64,000 nucleotides of DNA from Kitasatospora mediocidica KCTC 9733 (GTDB lineage Bacteria; Actinomycetota; Actinomycetes; Streptomycetales; Streptomycetaceae), in assembly GCF_000744225.1 (NCBI RefSeq), contig NZ_JQLN01000007.1:496001-560000 (forward strand), given 5' to 3'. The notes beneath the pieces are model-generated. The model did no database searches, had not been told where the DNA came from, and saw only the letters and a program-made list of their open reading frames with translations. Shown here piece after piece: positions 1-8,450 of this stretch; the stretch's first letter is position 1; every line of letters starts with the position of its first letter. A program made the translations under genes and the position numbers.

Positions 1-713
1 TGGCGGAGCACCGCCTCCAGCACGTCGGTGTCCCAACCGTCCATCCCCAGGCCGACGGTGAGCGGCCGGCGACGCAGCGCCCGGATCGTGTCCAGGGCGT
101 TGGGGTAGGTCGGGCTGTCGACCAGCACCGAGTCGCCCGGGCGGGACAGCAGGCGGATGACCAGGCCGAGTGCGTGGTCGGCCCCGGCGGACACCATGAT
201 CTGCTCGGGACCGGTCGGGAGCCCGCGGGCGGTGTAGCGGTCGGCGATCGCCTGGCGCAGTTCGGGCGCGCCGACCAGGTCGTATCCGGGCAGGTGGGAG
301 TACTGGCCGAGGTCGAGCGCCGCGCGCCTGGTCGCCGCTCCGAGGATGGACTCGGGCGCCGGGAGCGAGGCGATCGCCAGGTCGATGTCCTGGCGCTCCT
401 GGTCGGCCGCCCAGGAGCTGGGGATGCGGTGCTTCTGCTCCGTCGCGGGGAGCAGGACGAAGGAGCCGGCTCCCCGCCCGCTGGTCAGGTAGCCCTGCTC
501 GCGCAGGACCCGGTAGGCGGCGGTCACGGTGTTCCTGCTGAGACCGCAGTGGGTCGCGAACGTCCGCTCGGCCGGCAGCCGGGCGCCCGCGGGCAGCCGG
601 CCGTCGGCGATCATCACCTCGAACGCCTCGGCCAGCCGCGAGTACGCGGGGCCCTCCACGCGCCAGTCGCCGAGCATCCGCTCGACCTGGAGTGCGGTGA
701 ATGAATAGCTCAT
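1..713 (-). CDS. MocR/PdxR-type regulator: GntR winged helix fused to class I aminotransferase domain (3' end outside window)
   Basis: Reading leftward from an ATG at 713, about 237 codons are visible before the window ends, so the C-terminal half is missing. Residues ~12-75 form a GntR winged helix; the recognition-helix stretch includes LSRNTVTAAYRVLREQGYL. From about residue 100 an aminotransferase-like domain begins, with GYDLVGAPELRQAIADRY and the cofactor-region stretch SAGADHALGL. This order defines the MocR family, which are PLP-sensing transcription factors rather than metabolic aminotransferases. The PLP lysine lies beyond the edge, so I cannot say whether it is kept. The gene diverges from the MFS exporter and biosynthetic genes, so a role in controlling them is plausible but inferred. 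A near-perfect inverted repeat lies just upstream. Confidence 0.85.
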   Translation of the reverse strand, partial: MSYSFTALQVERMLGDWRVEGPAYSRLAEAFEVMIADGRLPAGARLPAERTFATHCGLSRNTVTAAYRVLREQGYLTSGRGAGSFVLLPATEQKHRIPSSWAADQERQDIDLAIASLPAPESILGAATRRAALDLGQYSHLPGYDLVGAPELRQAIADRYTARGLPTGPEQIMVSAGADHALGLVIRLLSRPGDSVLVDSPTYPNALDTIRALRRRPLTVGLGMDGWDTDVLEAVLR

Positions 714-1446
714 GGGAAACCTCTTGCTGAGCACTTCGGGATTCGGTCGGAGTCGTCGATCCTCGGATCGTCGACTCTCCGGGGCTGCCGGGCCCGGGCC
801 ACGACGTGCCGGTGCCCCGGCTCGCGGACGGGCCGCGGCGGCAGGCTGAGCGGCACCCGAGCAGGCCGGCAGGTGGGCCGGCAGTCGGGCAGGCAGTCGG
901 GCAGGCGGCTGCGCCAGGCGTCCGGCCGCACCGGGACGGGCGGCGGCGGACCGGCCTGGCGGCGGTCAGCTCTCCGGAGGTGCGCTCACGCGCCAGGCGG
1001 CACGGCCGGCTGCGCCCGAGCCGGACGGGCCCGGTGGCGGCCACGGCCGGCGGTCCCGCAGGACATGCCGAAGGGTCCGACCCGGCAGCGGCCCGGTCGA
1101 ACATATCGAATTACCCGAATATTTATTCATTGGATTCTCTGCCCCCGCAGTTAAGAATTCCATGATGACGTTGACGACTATTATCGAAAACGATCGAGGA
1201 TGATTGAACCGCAGGAACCCCGGGAAGTCAACCGACTCACCGGCGAGAATGCCCAGGCTGCGCACCCGGCAGGCCCTCCGGGGACGAAACACCCAAAACC
1301 CACCGAACCGGACCCTTTGCGAACGAATGCACCGCCACCCGCCCGAAAGCCGGGTTTCACCCCCTCCAAGCCCCCCGGCAGAAGAAAATCACGCCACCCG
1401 GACAGTGATTGCGGTCTTGACATTGACAAGTCACAGGAGCTCCCGC
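714..1446. other. Intergenic region between MocR gene and MFS exporter
   Basis: About 730 bases without a convincing gene. It holds a 13-base inverted repeat close to the MocR start (750-777), a perfect tandem duplication of a 12-base unit (881-892 and 893-904), and a markedly AT-rich stretch around 1098-1205 that stands out against the surrounding high GC and probably contains promoter elements for the MFS gene. Open frames here, including the in-frame extension of the MFS frame back to 1204, look like shadows: their composition is unlike a membrane protein and the good Shine-Dalgarno sits at 1435-1439. Confidence 0.55.
750..777. promoter_or_regulatory. Inverted repeat upstream of MocR gene, candidate operator
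   Basis: GAGTCGTCGATCC (750-762) and GGATCGTCGACTC (765-777) are 13-base arms with one mismatched pair, separated by two bases, 37-64 bases upstream of the MocR start codon. Position and symmetry fit an autoregulatory operator; a leader hairpin is the alternative. Confidence 0.45.
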
Positions 1447-2727
1447 ATGCTCCCCCTCGTGCGTAAATCCAGCTTGTTTTTCCACCGCGACTTCCGGCAA
1501 CTCTGGACCGGCGATTCCATCAGCCAGGTCGGTTCCGCGGTAACGGTGCTCGCCCTTCCCTACCTCGCCATCAGAGGCCTGCACGCGTCGCCGTTCCAGG
1601 TTGCTCTGCTCACCATGTTCCAGTACCTGGCCTTCCTGCTCATCGGTCTGCCGGCCGGTGCGTGGGTGGACCGGATGCGGCACCGCCGGGTGATGATCGT
1701 GGGCGACCTGGGCCGGGCGGTGCTGCTCGGCTCGATACCGCTCGCCTACGCGTTCCACGAGCTCAGCCTGCTCCAGCTCTACGTGGTCACCTTCGGTACC
1801 TCGGTGCTCACCCTGTTCTTCGACGTCGCCTACCAGAGCCTGCTGCCGGCCCTGGTGGACGGGGAGCAACTGGTGGACGGCAACGCCAAACTGGAGGCCA
1901 CCCGGAACGTCGCTCAGGTCGGCGGCCCGGGCCTGGGCGGGGTGGTGATCAACGTCCTCAGCGCGCCGGCCGCCATCGCCGTCGACGCGGTCAGCTTCCT
2001 GTTCTCCGCCCTCTTCCTGGCCCGCATCCGCAAGGTCGAGCTCAAGCCGGAGCCCCGCCCCGACAGCAATCTGCGGGCCGAGATCGCCGAGGGCCTGCGC
2101 TTCGTGTTCGGCAACCGGATCCTGCGCGCCATCGCCACCACCGCCGCGATCTCCAACCTGTGCGGCACGATCGGCATCTCGCTGCTGATGGTCCTGCTGG
2201 CCGACAAGCTGCACCTGTCGGCGTTCCTGTGCGGCCTGGTCTTCTGCGCCGCGGCGCTGGGCGGGATCGTCGGCGCGCTGGCGACCGAGCGGGTGGTGGC
2301 CCGGCTCGGCGAGGGCCCGGCGATCTGGATCTGCATGATCGTCAGCACCCTCTGCTGGTTCGGCGCTCTGCCGCTCTACCAGGCGGACTGGCGGCTCGCG
2401 ATCGCCATCACGCTGCACGGCCTCGGCTGGGTCACGCTGATCATCTTCAACATCACCCAGGTCAGCTTCCGCCAACGGGTGACCCCGAAGCCGCTGCTCG
2501 GCCGGATGAACGCGACCATCCGGTTCGTGGTCTGGGGCTCGATGCCGATCGGCGCCCTCATCGGCGGCGTGCTCGGCCAGACCATCGGCGTCCGCCCGGC
2601 GATGTGGATCGGCGTCACGGGCGAACTCCTCGCGGTGCTGCCCGTCCTGCTCTCGCCGATCCGGGGGATGCGGGAGCTGCCCGCCTCGCTGGACAGCGAC
2701 GAGAGCGACGCCGCCGTCGCGGCCTGA
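1447..2727 (+). CDS. MFS exporter, EntS/MFS_3-like (first of three paralogues)
   Basis: A 426-residue major facilitator superfamily protein with about 12 hydrophobic segments. The start ATG at 1447 is preceded by AGGAG at 1435-1439, and the translation then begins MLPLVRKSSLFFHRDFRQLW, the usual N-terminus of this group. Family marks include GLPAGAWVDRMRHRRVMIV after helix 2 and LLGRMNATIRF in the C-terminal half. Relatives are proton-driven exporters of siderophores or peptides such as EntS. Two further homologues lie in this window (14384-15688 and 38622-39890) and share the GRMNAT-[IM]-RF motif. Placed at the cluster edge, it probably exports the product or an intermediate, or gives self-resistance; substrate unknown. 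A hairpin terminator follows at 2748-2781. Confidence 0.88.
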   Translation: MLPLVRKSSLFFHRDFRQLWTGDSISQVGSAVTVLALPYLAIRGLHASPFQVALLTMFQYLAFLLIGLPAGAWVDRMRHRRVMIVGDLGRAVLLGSIPLAYAFHELSLLQLYVVTFGTSVLTLFFDVAYQSLLPALVDGEQLVDGNAKLEATRNVAQVGGPGLGGVVINVLSAPAAIAVDAVSFLFSALFLARIRKVELKPEPRPDSNLRAEIAEGLRFVFGNRILRAIATTAAISNLCGTIGISLLMVLLADKLHLSAFLCGLVFCAAALGGIVGALATERVVARLGEGPAIWICMIVSTLCWFGALPLYQADWRLAIAITLHGLGWVTLIIFNITQVSFRQRVTPKPLLGRMNATIRFVVWGSMPIGALIGGVLGQTIGVRPAMWIGVTGELLAVLPVLLSPIRGMRELPASLDSDESDAAVAA

Positions 2728-2747
2728 GACACCACCCACCCACCCGC

Positions 2748-2781
2748 GCCCGTGCCCGGCTCACCGAGCCGCCGCACGGGC
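2748..2781 (+). terminator. Hairpin terminator after first MFS gene
   Basis: Outer arms GCCCGTGC (2748-2755) and GCACGGGC (2774-2781) enclose inner arms CGGCTC (2757-2762) and GAGCCG (2766-2771) around a three-base loop, 20 bases after the MFS stop. There is no strong T tract, as is common in actinomycetes. The rest of the gap up to 3087 holds no gene and must carry the promoter of the downstream operon. Confidence 0.6.
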
Positions 2782-3087
2782 GTTCGGCCTTTCCGGACGG
2801 CGGCCGGCCCCGTTCACCCACCGTCATGTCGGGAACATATAAGGAGCCAAGCATCGGGGATTGGCACTGTCGGGGCCCCCGGCCGGCTTGTTACGGTCTT
2901 ATCGACGGGGAATACGGACGCCGATCACGGGAATTCCATCGCGGGCCGCCAGGGTCACACCACCAGGTCGCCCAGGAAAGCGCCCGGCCGATTTCGGCCG
3001 CATGCTGCGCGGACGGCAGGTCCGACGTTCGAAATCCATTTCCCCCCGTCCTCAGGTCATTTTTCCGGTTGTACGGAGGAGAATTCG

Positions 3088-3777
3088 ATGGCAGTGGAAA
3101 CGCTGGATCGTGAACACCTGGAAAGCCTCGCCGCGGAGCTGATGGAGAAGCAGTTCCAGCGGGTCCCGAAAATGCGGGAACTGCACGCCGGCGAGTGGAC
3201 GGACCGGGCCTACTACATCCGGCACATCACCGAGACCGTGCTGCGGATCCGCCTCAACAACGAGGTCGACACCTACGCGCTGTTCAAGGTCGGCTCGAAG
3301 GACGACAGCCTGGCGGCCAAGCTGGCCAAGTACCTGGCCGAGGAGTTCGGGCACGAGAGCATGTTCACCCGGGACCTGGTCAAGTTCGGCCTGACCCTGG
3401 AGGAATTGGAGGAGACCGAGGTCTTCCCGTCCACCAAGAAGCTCATGGGCTACCTGCGGCTGGAGGCCGACACCCGCGGCCCCGCGCCGACCACGGTCTG
3501 GGACTGGTTCGTCGAGTGGTACTCGGACCGGTACAACCCCACCATCACCGCCAAGGCGGCCCAGGACTTCGGCCGGGAGTTCGTCCAGGGCACCCAGACG
3601 CACATCGAGTTCGACGAGTCGCACGACCACGACGAGCTGATGTTCCGTACGGTCTCCCGGGCCGTCGAGGTGTTCGGCAGCCCGCGCAAGGCGTACGCCG
3701 ACCTGACCACCTTCGTCGAGCTGATCGGCGACTACTACGCCGAGCTCTACGAGCTGACGGTCGCCAGCAAGCAGTAA
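3088..3777 (+). CDS. Heme-oxygenase-like diiron oxidase (HDO) family protein
   Basis: A 229-residue, mostly helical protein. The ATG at 3088 follows GGAGGAG, a strong ribosome binding site; the longer frame from 2752 is non-coding upstream sequence. Residues 86-89 give E-x2-H (E86, H89) and residues 172-179 give H-x3-D-x2-H (H172, D176, H179). That spacing matches metal ligands known from the HDO superfamily (for example SznF and UndA), whose members use a labile diiron site and O2 for N-oxygenation, oxidative C-C cleavage or desaturation of small amino-acid-like substrates. Size is typical of single-domain members. The next gene overlaps its stop by one base (TAATG), so it leads an operon of ATP-grasp ligases. 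A ferredoxin-bearing protein three genes on could supply electrons. The reaction cannot be predicted. Confidence 0.8.
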   Translation: MAVETLDREHLESLAAELMEKQFQRVPKMRELHAGEWTDRAYYIRHITETVLRIRLNNEVDTYALFKVGSKDDSLAAKLAKYLAEEFGHESMFTRDLVKFGLTLEELEETEVFPSTKKLMGYLRLEADTRGPAPTTVWDWFVEWYSDRYNPTITAKAAQDFGREFVQGTQTHIEFDESHDHDELMFRTVSRAVEVFGSPRKAYADLTTFVELIGDYYAELYELTVASKQ

Positions 3778-5042
3778 TGCCGATGCCAGAGCACCTGCCC
3801 GCCCGGGGCGCCCGGATCCTGATCGTCGAGCCCAGTTCGTCGGGGGCCGGCCTGCCGCAGGAGGCCCGCGCACTCGGCTTCGAGGTCGTGGTCGCGTCCG
3901 CCGACCGCGGCGACCGACGGCTGCCGGACCAGGTGCGCGAGCACCTGGACCAGCTGGTCGTGGTGGACACCAACGACGAGGACGCGTTGGCCGAGGCGGT
4001 CGCCGCACTGCATCGCGGGCGCCCGTTCCAGGGGATCGTCCCCGGGTTCGAGTTCTACGTGGACACCGTGGCGCGGCTGGCCGAGCGGCTGGGCCTGCCC
4101 GGTCTGCCGGCCGGCTCCGCGCGCGGCCTGCGCCACAAGACGGCGATGCGCGAGCTCGTCGGCGCGGCCGGGCTGCGGATCCCGCGCTACGCCGAGGTGT
4201 CGGGCGAGGGTGAACTGGCCGCCGCCGCCGAGCTGGTCGGGTTTCCGGCCGTGCTCAAGCCGGCCGAGTCGGCGGGCAGCGTGCACGTCAGCCGGGTCGA
4301 CTCGCCCGACGGGCTGCGCGCGGCCTACCGGCGGCTGCGGACCGACACCCGCACCGACTTCGGCCGGGGCCTGGACGGCCCGGTGCTGCTGGAGGAGTAC
4401 CTGGACGGCCCGGAGATCAGTGTGGAGGGCTACGTCGAGGACGGCCGGGCCGTCGTGCTGGCCGTGACCACCAAGATGCTCGGCCCCGAGCCCTACTTCG
4501 TCGAGCTCGGCCAGGTGCTCCCCCGCACGATGGACCCGCGGACCCGGGCGGCGGTCGACGCCTACGTGGACGGTGTCTGCACGGCGCTCGGCCTGACCCT
4601 GGGACCGTTCCACTGCGAACTGCGGCTGCCGGCCGGTGAGCCGGTGCTGATCGAGATCGGCGCCCGGCTGGCCGGCCACCGCATCCCGTACCTCGTGGAG
4701 TTGGTCACCGGGACCTCGCAGGCCAGGATCATGCTGGCCGCCTACACCGGCCTGCGCCCGCAGGACGTGGCGGCCTTCTCCACGCCGAGCGCCACCTTCG
4801 TCGGCACCGCCTGCTTCACCGCGCCGCCGGAGCTCACCGCCTACTCCGCGGTCGAGGGCCTGGGAGAGCTGCGGGCCGACCGGGACACCCTGGAGGTCGA
4901 GCTCTACGTCCCGCCGGGTGAGCGGATCCCGCCGCCGGAGGACTTCCGGTGCTTCCTGGGCCACGCCGTGTTCCAGGCCGAGTCGTACGAACAGGCCCTG
5001 ACACGTTGGCACGCCATGAGGGACGAGGTGCACTTTGTCTAG
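3777..5042 (+). CDS. ATP-grasp carboxylate-amine ligase
   Basis: A 421-residue ATP-grasp enzyme, overlapping the HDO stop (TAATG at 3775-3779; a second in-frame ATG follows at 3783). The order is a pre-ATP-grasp fold (residues ~12-110), then AVLKPAESAGSVHVSRV in the ATP-binding lobe, LLEEYLDGPEISVEGY for the adenine-contacting segment, and GPFHCEL then IEIGARLAGHR for the metal-binding acidic residues. Such enzymes activate a carboxylate as acyl phosphate and join it to an amine, as in BacD- or carnosine-synthase-like dipeptide formation. It is followed by an 8-base overlap with the next ATP-grasp gene. I infer that the operon builds an amino-acid conjugate or small peptide without NRPS; substrates are unknown. 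Confidence 0.85.
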   Translation: MPMPEHLPARGARILIVEPSSSGAGLPQEARALGFEVVVASADRGDRRLPDQVREHLDQLVVVDTNDEDALAEAVAALHRGRPFQGIVPGFEFYVDTVARLAERLGLPGLPAGSARGLRHKTAMRELVGAAGLRIPRYAEVSGEGELAAAAELVGFPAVLKPAESAGSVHVSRVDSPDGLRAAYRRLRTDTRTDFGRGLDGPVLLEEYLDGPEISVEGYVEDGRAVVLAVTTKMLGPEPYFVELGQVLPRTMDPRTRAAVDAYVDGVCTALGLTLGPFHCELRLPAGEPVLIEIGARLAGHRIPYLVELVTGTSQARIMLAAYTGLRPQDVAAFSTPSATFVGTACFTAPPELTAYSAVEGLGELRADRDTLEVELYVPPGERIPPPEDFRCFLGHAVFQAESYEQALTRWHAMRDEVHFV

Positions 5043-6276
5043 CCGCGGGATCCCGCACTACCTGGTCATCAACCGGTTCGACGACGAGTTCGGCGAGTAC
5101 CACCGGTTCGTGGAGCCGGGCAGCTGCCGGCTGTCGTACATCACGCTCGCCTGCGGCCTGCCGGTCCTGGACGCCGAGGGCGCGACGGCCCTGGTCGTGG
5201 TGCCCGACCTCGACCTGGGGACCGTGCTGCCGGTGGCCCGCCGGCTCGCCGAGCTGCACGGCGGCTTCGACGCCGTCGTGGGGCCCTCGGAGTACGACGT
5301 GCTGAGCACCGCACAGCTGCGCGCGGAGCTCGGAGTCCCGGGCTGGACACCGGAGTTCGTGACACCGTTCCGGGACAAGGCGCGGATGAAGGACCTGGTC
5401 GGCGCGGCCGGCGTCCGGGTGCCGCGGTTCTGCCGGCTGGACGCGTCCAGCACCGCCGCTTCGCTGGTCGCGGAGATCGGGCTGCCGCTCGTCCTCAAGC
5501 CGCGGGCCGGCTGGTCGGCGCGCGGCGTCGTCCGCGTCACCGAACAGGTCGCGCTGGCAACGGCGTTGGCCGGGCTGGCGGCACCGGGGCCGGCCGGGTA
5601 CGAGTGCGAGGAGTACGTCGAGGGCGAGGTCCTGCACGTGGACGGGATCCGGCGGGAGGGCGCGTTCCAGTTCGTCAGCGCGTCGGCCTACCTCAACACC
5701 TGCCTGGACTTCACCACCGGCACACCGCTGGGCTCGGTGCTGCTGGACCGCGGTGAGCGGCTGGACACCGTCACCGCCTTCGCCGCCGCGGCCCTGGACG
5801 CGCTCGGCCTGGAGACCGGACCGTTCCACCTGGAACTCTTCGAAACCCCTTGCGGCGAGCTGGTGTTCCTGGAGGTCGGCCTCCGGCCGGGCGGCGCCGA
5901 CGTGCCGTTCCTGCACCGGGACCTGTTCGGCATCGACCTGTACGCCGAGGCGTTCCGGGCGACCGTCGGCCTCCCTGCGCAGCGGGCCGCCGAGGAGCTG
6001 TCCGGCAGCGGCGGCTGGGTCGCCGTCCCCGAACCGCAGCCCTATCCCAGCCGGGTGCTGGCCCGCACCTCGATGCTCGACGCGGTCGCGGAGGTGTACG
6101 CCGAGGTGCTGCCCGAGATCGGCGCGGTCCTCGACGGCTCCGGCGGCTACGAGCACATCGGCGGCCGGTTCCGGCTGCGCGGGGCCGACCACGCGACGGT
6201 GCGGCGTGCCGCGCTGGAGGTCATGGACCGCTACCGGCTGCTGGTGGCCCAGCTTGACCCGGTGGCCGGCCGATGA
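5035..6276 (+). CDS. ATP-grasp ligase, paralogue of the one at 8451-9698
   Basis: A 413-residue ATP-grasp protein. The TTG at 5035 overlaps the previous gene by eight bases and no better start is visible near it. Residues ~4-120 are a pre-ATP-grasp domain (HYLVINRFDDEFGEYHRF). LVLKPRAGWSARGVVRV marks the nucleotide-binding lobe, EEYVEGEVLHVDG the adenine segment, and GPFHLELF plus FLEVGLRPGG the metal site. The protein shares many segments with the ATP-grasp at 8451-9698, for example AYLNTCLDFTTGTPLGSV against RYLNSCFDFAQGTFLGSV, so the two look like a duplicated pair with diverged specificity. Its stop overlaps the next gene as ATGA, implying coupled translation. Confidence 0.83.
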   Translation: MSSRGIPHYLVINRFDDEFGEYHRFVEPGSCRLSYITLACGLPVLDAEGATALVVVPDLDLGTVLPVARRLAELHGGFDAVVGPSEYDVLSTAQLRAELGVPGWTPEFVTPFRDKARMKDLVGAAGVRVPRFCRLDASSTAASLVAEIGLPLVLKPRAGWSARGVVRVTEQVALATALAGLAAPGPAGYECEEYVEGEVLHVDGIRREGAFQFVSASAYLNTCLDFTTGTPLGSVLLDRGERLDTVTAFAAAALDALGLETGPFHLELFETPCGELVFLEVGLRPGGADVPFLHRDLFGIDLYAEAFRATVGLPAQRAAEELSGSGGWVAVPEPQPYPSRVLARTSMLDAVAEVYAEVLPEIGAVLDGSGGYEHIGGRFRLRGADHATVRRAALEVMDRYRLLVAQLDPVAGR

Positions 6277-7046
6277 CCGGGCAGGCGGGGTCGGAGGTCA
6301 TCTTCAGCCGGGGCGGGGCGGAGCTCCTGGAGCTGACGATCCGTCCCGGCCGGGTCGAGCAGGCCGGCCAACTGTACGAGCTGTCAAGGCCGTTCATGCT
6401 CAGCGGCGTGCTGCCGCAGCACCCGGCCGAGTTCTACGCCGACGCGGCCGGGGACTTCTGGGTGGTCGAGCACGCCGGCGAGGTGATCGCCTGCGCCGGC
6501 GTCAGCCGTTCGGACGCCGGCGCCGCCACCCTGGTCAACCTGGTGGTCGAGCCGTCCTGGCAGCGGCTGGGGGTCGGCCGGCTGCTGGTGGCGGGAGTCC
6601 TGCGGCTGCTCAAGGGCGAGCAGATCACCGAGCTGCGGGTTGAACCAGGCCCGGCGCACCCGTGGTTCACCGCGCTGGGGTTCACCGCACTGGGCTCCGA
6701 GGCGTCGGCGTGCGAGGGGCTGTCGCCGACGACTCTGCGCCGCACGACGGTCGCCGGTTTCGACGAGCTGGACGCGCTCGGCGAGGTGGCCGACCTCCAG
6801 GTCCGGTTCGCGCGCTCGGGGAGCCGGCACCGCTGGGACCCCTCGTTCAGCGCGCTGCTGCACTTCGCCGGGCACCACGGCGTCAGGGTCGACTCGCTGT
6901 GCTGGGGCGGCGTCTGCGGTACGTGCAGCGTCCGGATCAAGCACGGCACGGTCAGCTACGACGTCGCACCGGAGGTCGATCCGCAGGAGGGCGAGGTGCT
7001 GATGTGCGTCTCCCGGCCGATGACCGACCTGGTCCTGGACATCTGA
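6273..7046 (+). CDS. Fusion of GNAT acetyltransferase domain and 2Fe-2S ferredoxin domain
   Basis: A 257-residue protein starting in an ATGA overlap with the preceding ATP-grasp gene. Residues ~15-165 resemble a GNAT fold: LVNLVVEPSWQRLGVGRLLV carries the acetyl-CoA pyrophosphate loop (Q-x-x-G-[VL]-G). Residues ~170-257 resemble a plant-type 2Fe-2S ferredoxin with cysteines at about 210, 215, 218 and 245 (C-x4-C-x2-C-x26-C; local sequence LCWGGVCGTCSV). I know of no standard family with this architecture. Lying between ATP-grasp ligases and near a diiron oxidase, the ferredoxin half may pass electrons to the oxidase while the GNAT half acylates or binds an amine intermediate. That division of labour is inference; domain assignment by motif is fairly secure. 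Confidence 0.78.
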   Translation: MTGQAGSEVIFSRGGAELLELTIRPGRVEQAGQLYELSRPFMLSGVLPQHPAEFYADAAGDFWVVEHAGEVIACAGVSRSDAGAATLVNLVVEPSWQRLGVGRLLVAGVLRLLKGEQITELRVEPGPAHPWFTALGFTALGSEASACEGLSPTTLRRTTVAGFDELDALGEVADLQVRFARSGSRHRWDPSFSALLHFAGHHGVRVDSLCWGGVCGTCSVRIKHGTVSYDVAPEVDPQEGEVLMCVSRPMTDLVLDI

Positions 7047-7085
7047 CCGGCTTCTTGCAGGGCTTTCCGTAAGGGGGAACGAACC

Positions 7086-8423
7086 ATGACGAACGACGTG
7101 ACCAGGGCCTACAACGCCGCGTGCCACGTGCCGGGGAACACCCTGGTCGACGTGATGCGCGCGGTGGAGGCCGACCCGGGGATTCCGACCTGGAAGCGCC
7201 CCTACCCGCCGCGCCCGGTCTTCGTCGCGCAGGAGCAGATCCGCGGCTTCGCCGACGACCTGATGCGGCTGGTGGGCATGCTCACCACGCTGCCCGAGCG
7301 GCTCTTCGACGGCGACCTCGACCGCTTCATGGAGACCGTTGGGGTACACGGCGCGCGCGCCGAGCTGATGCGCCGGCACGCCCGGGAGACCCCGGTCCAC
7401 TTCGGCCGGGCCGACGCCTACCACGACGGCACCGGCTTCAAGCTGCTGGAGTTCGGCATCGGCAGCGACCTGGGCGGCTGGTGCTGGGCCGGCGAGGTGC
7501 CGCGGGCGCTGCTGGAGGTCGACGCCTTCGGCGCGTTCGCGCGCGAGCACGGCCTCGGCTACGTCCACACCGGACGCGAGACGGTACGCACCGTCAAGGC
7601 GGCGGCCGCCCCCGTGGCCGGCGGCCGGGAGCCGGTGGTCGCGCTGATCGAGGCGCCCGGCGGGCTGGACACCTTCGGCGGCATCTGGCACACCATGCAC
7701 GGAGTCATGCGCGGGCTGGGCCTGGACTTCCACCTGGGCGAGCTCACCGACCTGCGGGAGAAGGACGGCAGGCTGTTCCTGGGCGAGCTCCCGATCGACC
7801 TGGTCTGGCGCGCCTTCGACACCGACCAGCTGCTGGAGGACCCGCGCAACCTGGAGCTGGTGGAGCCGGTGTTCCGCGCCCACGAGGCCGGACAGGTGGT
7901 GCTCTGGCACACGCTGCAGAGCAACCTCTTCGGCGAGAAGGGCTGCATGGCCCTGCTCTCCGACCCGCGCTACCGGCACGGCTTCTCGGCCGAGGAGCAT
8001 CGCGTCATCGAACGGGCGCTGCCCTGGACCCGTTCCCTTCAGGGCGTCGCCGCACTCCAGGACACCGCCCTGGTCGAGCGGTTGCGGGAGGACCGGGACC
8101 GGCTGATCCTCAAGCCGAACAACCTCTTCGGCGGCCACGGGGTGGTCGCGGGCTGGGAGACCGGCGCCGACGACTGGTGGTCCGCCCTGACGGCCGGCGC
8201 GGCGGCGGGCTGCGTCGTCCAGGAGCGCGTGGTGCCGCAGACCGAGTGGATGGTCGATCCGGCGACCGGCACCGAGCAGCCCTGGCAGACGCTCTGGGGC
8301 ATCTTCTACCAACCGGACGGCTACGCGGGCGCGCACGCCCGGATGATTCCGGCGGACTCCAGCGCCGTCATCGGATTCCGCTGCATGGACAAGGTCCACA
8401 CCGGATCGGTCCTGCACTACTAG
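7086..8423 (+). CDS. ATP-grasp-like (glutathionylspermidine-synthase-type) protein, function unknown
   Basis: A 445-residue protein with ATG at 7086 behind a G-rich Shine-Dalgarno (AAGGGGGAACG). The C-terminal part contains RLILKPNNLFGGHGVV, which looks like the ATP-grasp nucleotide loop, and WRAFDTDQLLEDPRNLELVE with the Asn and acidic residues seen in circularly permuted ATP-grasp proteins. The segment ALPWTRSLQGV is also typical of uncharacterised proteins of that type. It differs clearly from the other three ATP-grasp enzymes in this operon. A role as an additional ligase for the same pathway is likely; a catalytically dead partner protein is the alternative. No signal peptide or membrane segment is apparent. 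Confidence 0.62.
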   Translation: MTNDVTRAYNAACHVPGNTLVDVMRAVEADPGIPTWKRPYPPRPVFVAQEQIRGFADDLMRLVGMLTTLPERLFDGDLDRFMETVGVHGARAELMRRHARETPVHFGRADAYHDGTGFKLLEFGIGSDLGGWCWAGEVPRALLEVDAFGAFAREHGLGYVHTGRETVRTVKAAAAPVAGGREPVVALIEAPGGLDTFGGIWHTMHGVMRGLGLDFHLGELTDLREKDGRLFLGELPIDLVWRAFDTDQLLEDPRNLELVEPVFRAHEAGQVVLWHTLQSNLFGEKGCMALLSDPRYRHGFSAEEHRVIERALPWTRSLQGVAALQDTALVERLREDRDRLILKPNNLFGGHGVVAGWETGADDWWSALTAGAAAGCVVQERVVPQTEWMVDPATGTEQPWQTLWGIFYQPDGYAGAHARMIPADSSAVIGFRCMDKVHTGSVLHY

Positions 8424-8450
8424 GCCTTCGTGGACAGGAGTTGGGTGGAC

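Noticed and set aside
1204..1446. N-terminal extension of the first MFS exporter
   Set aside because: Proline/arginine-rich residues without homology, while a good Shine-Dalgarno and the family N-terminus start at 1447.
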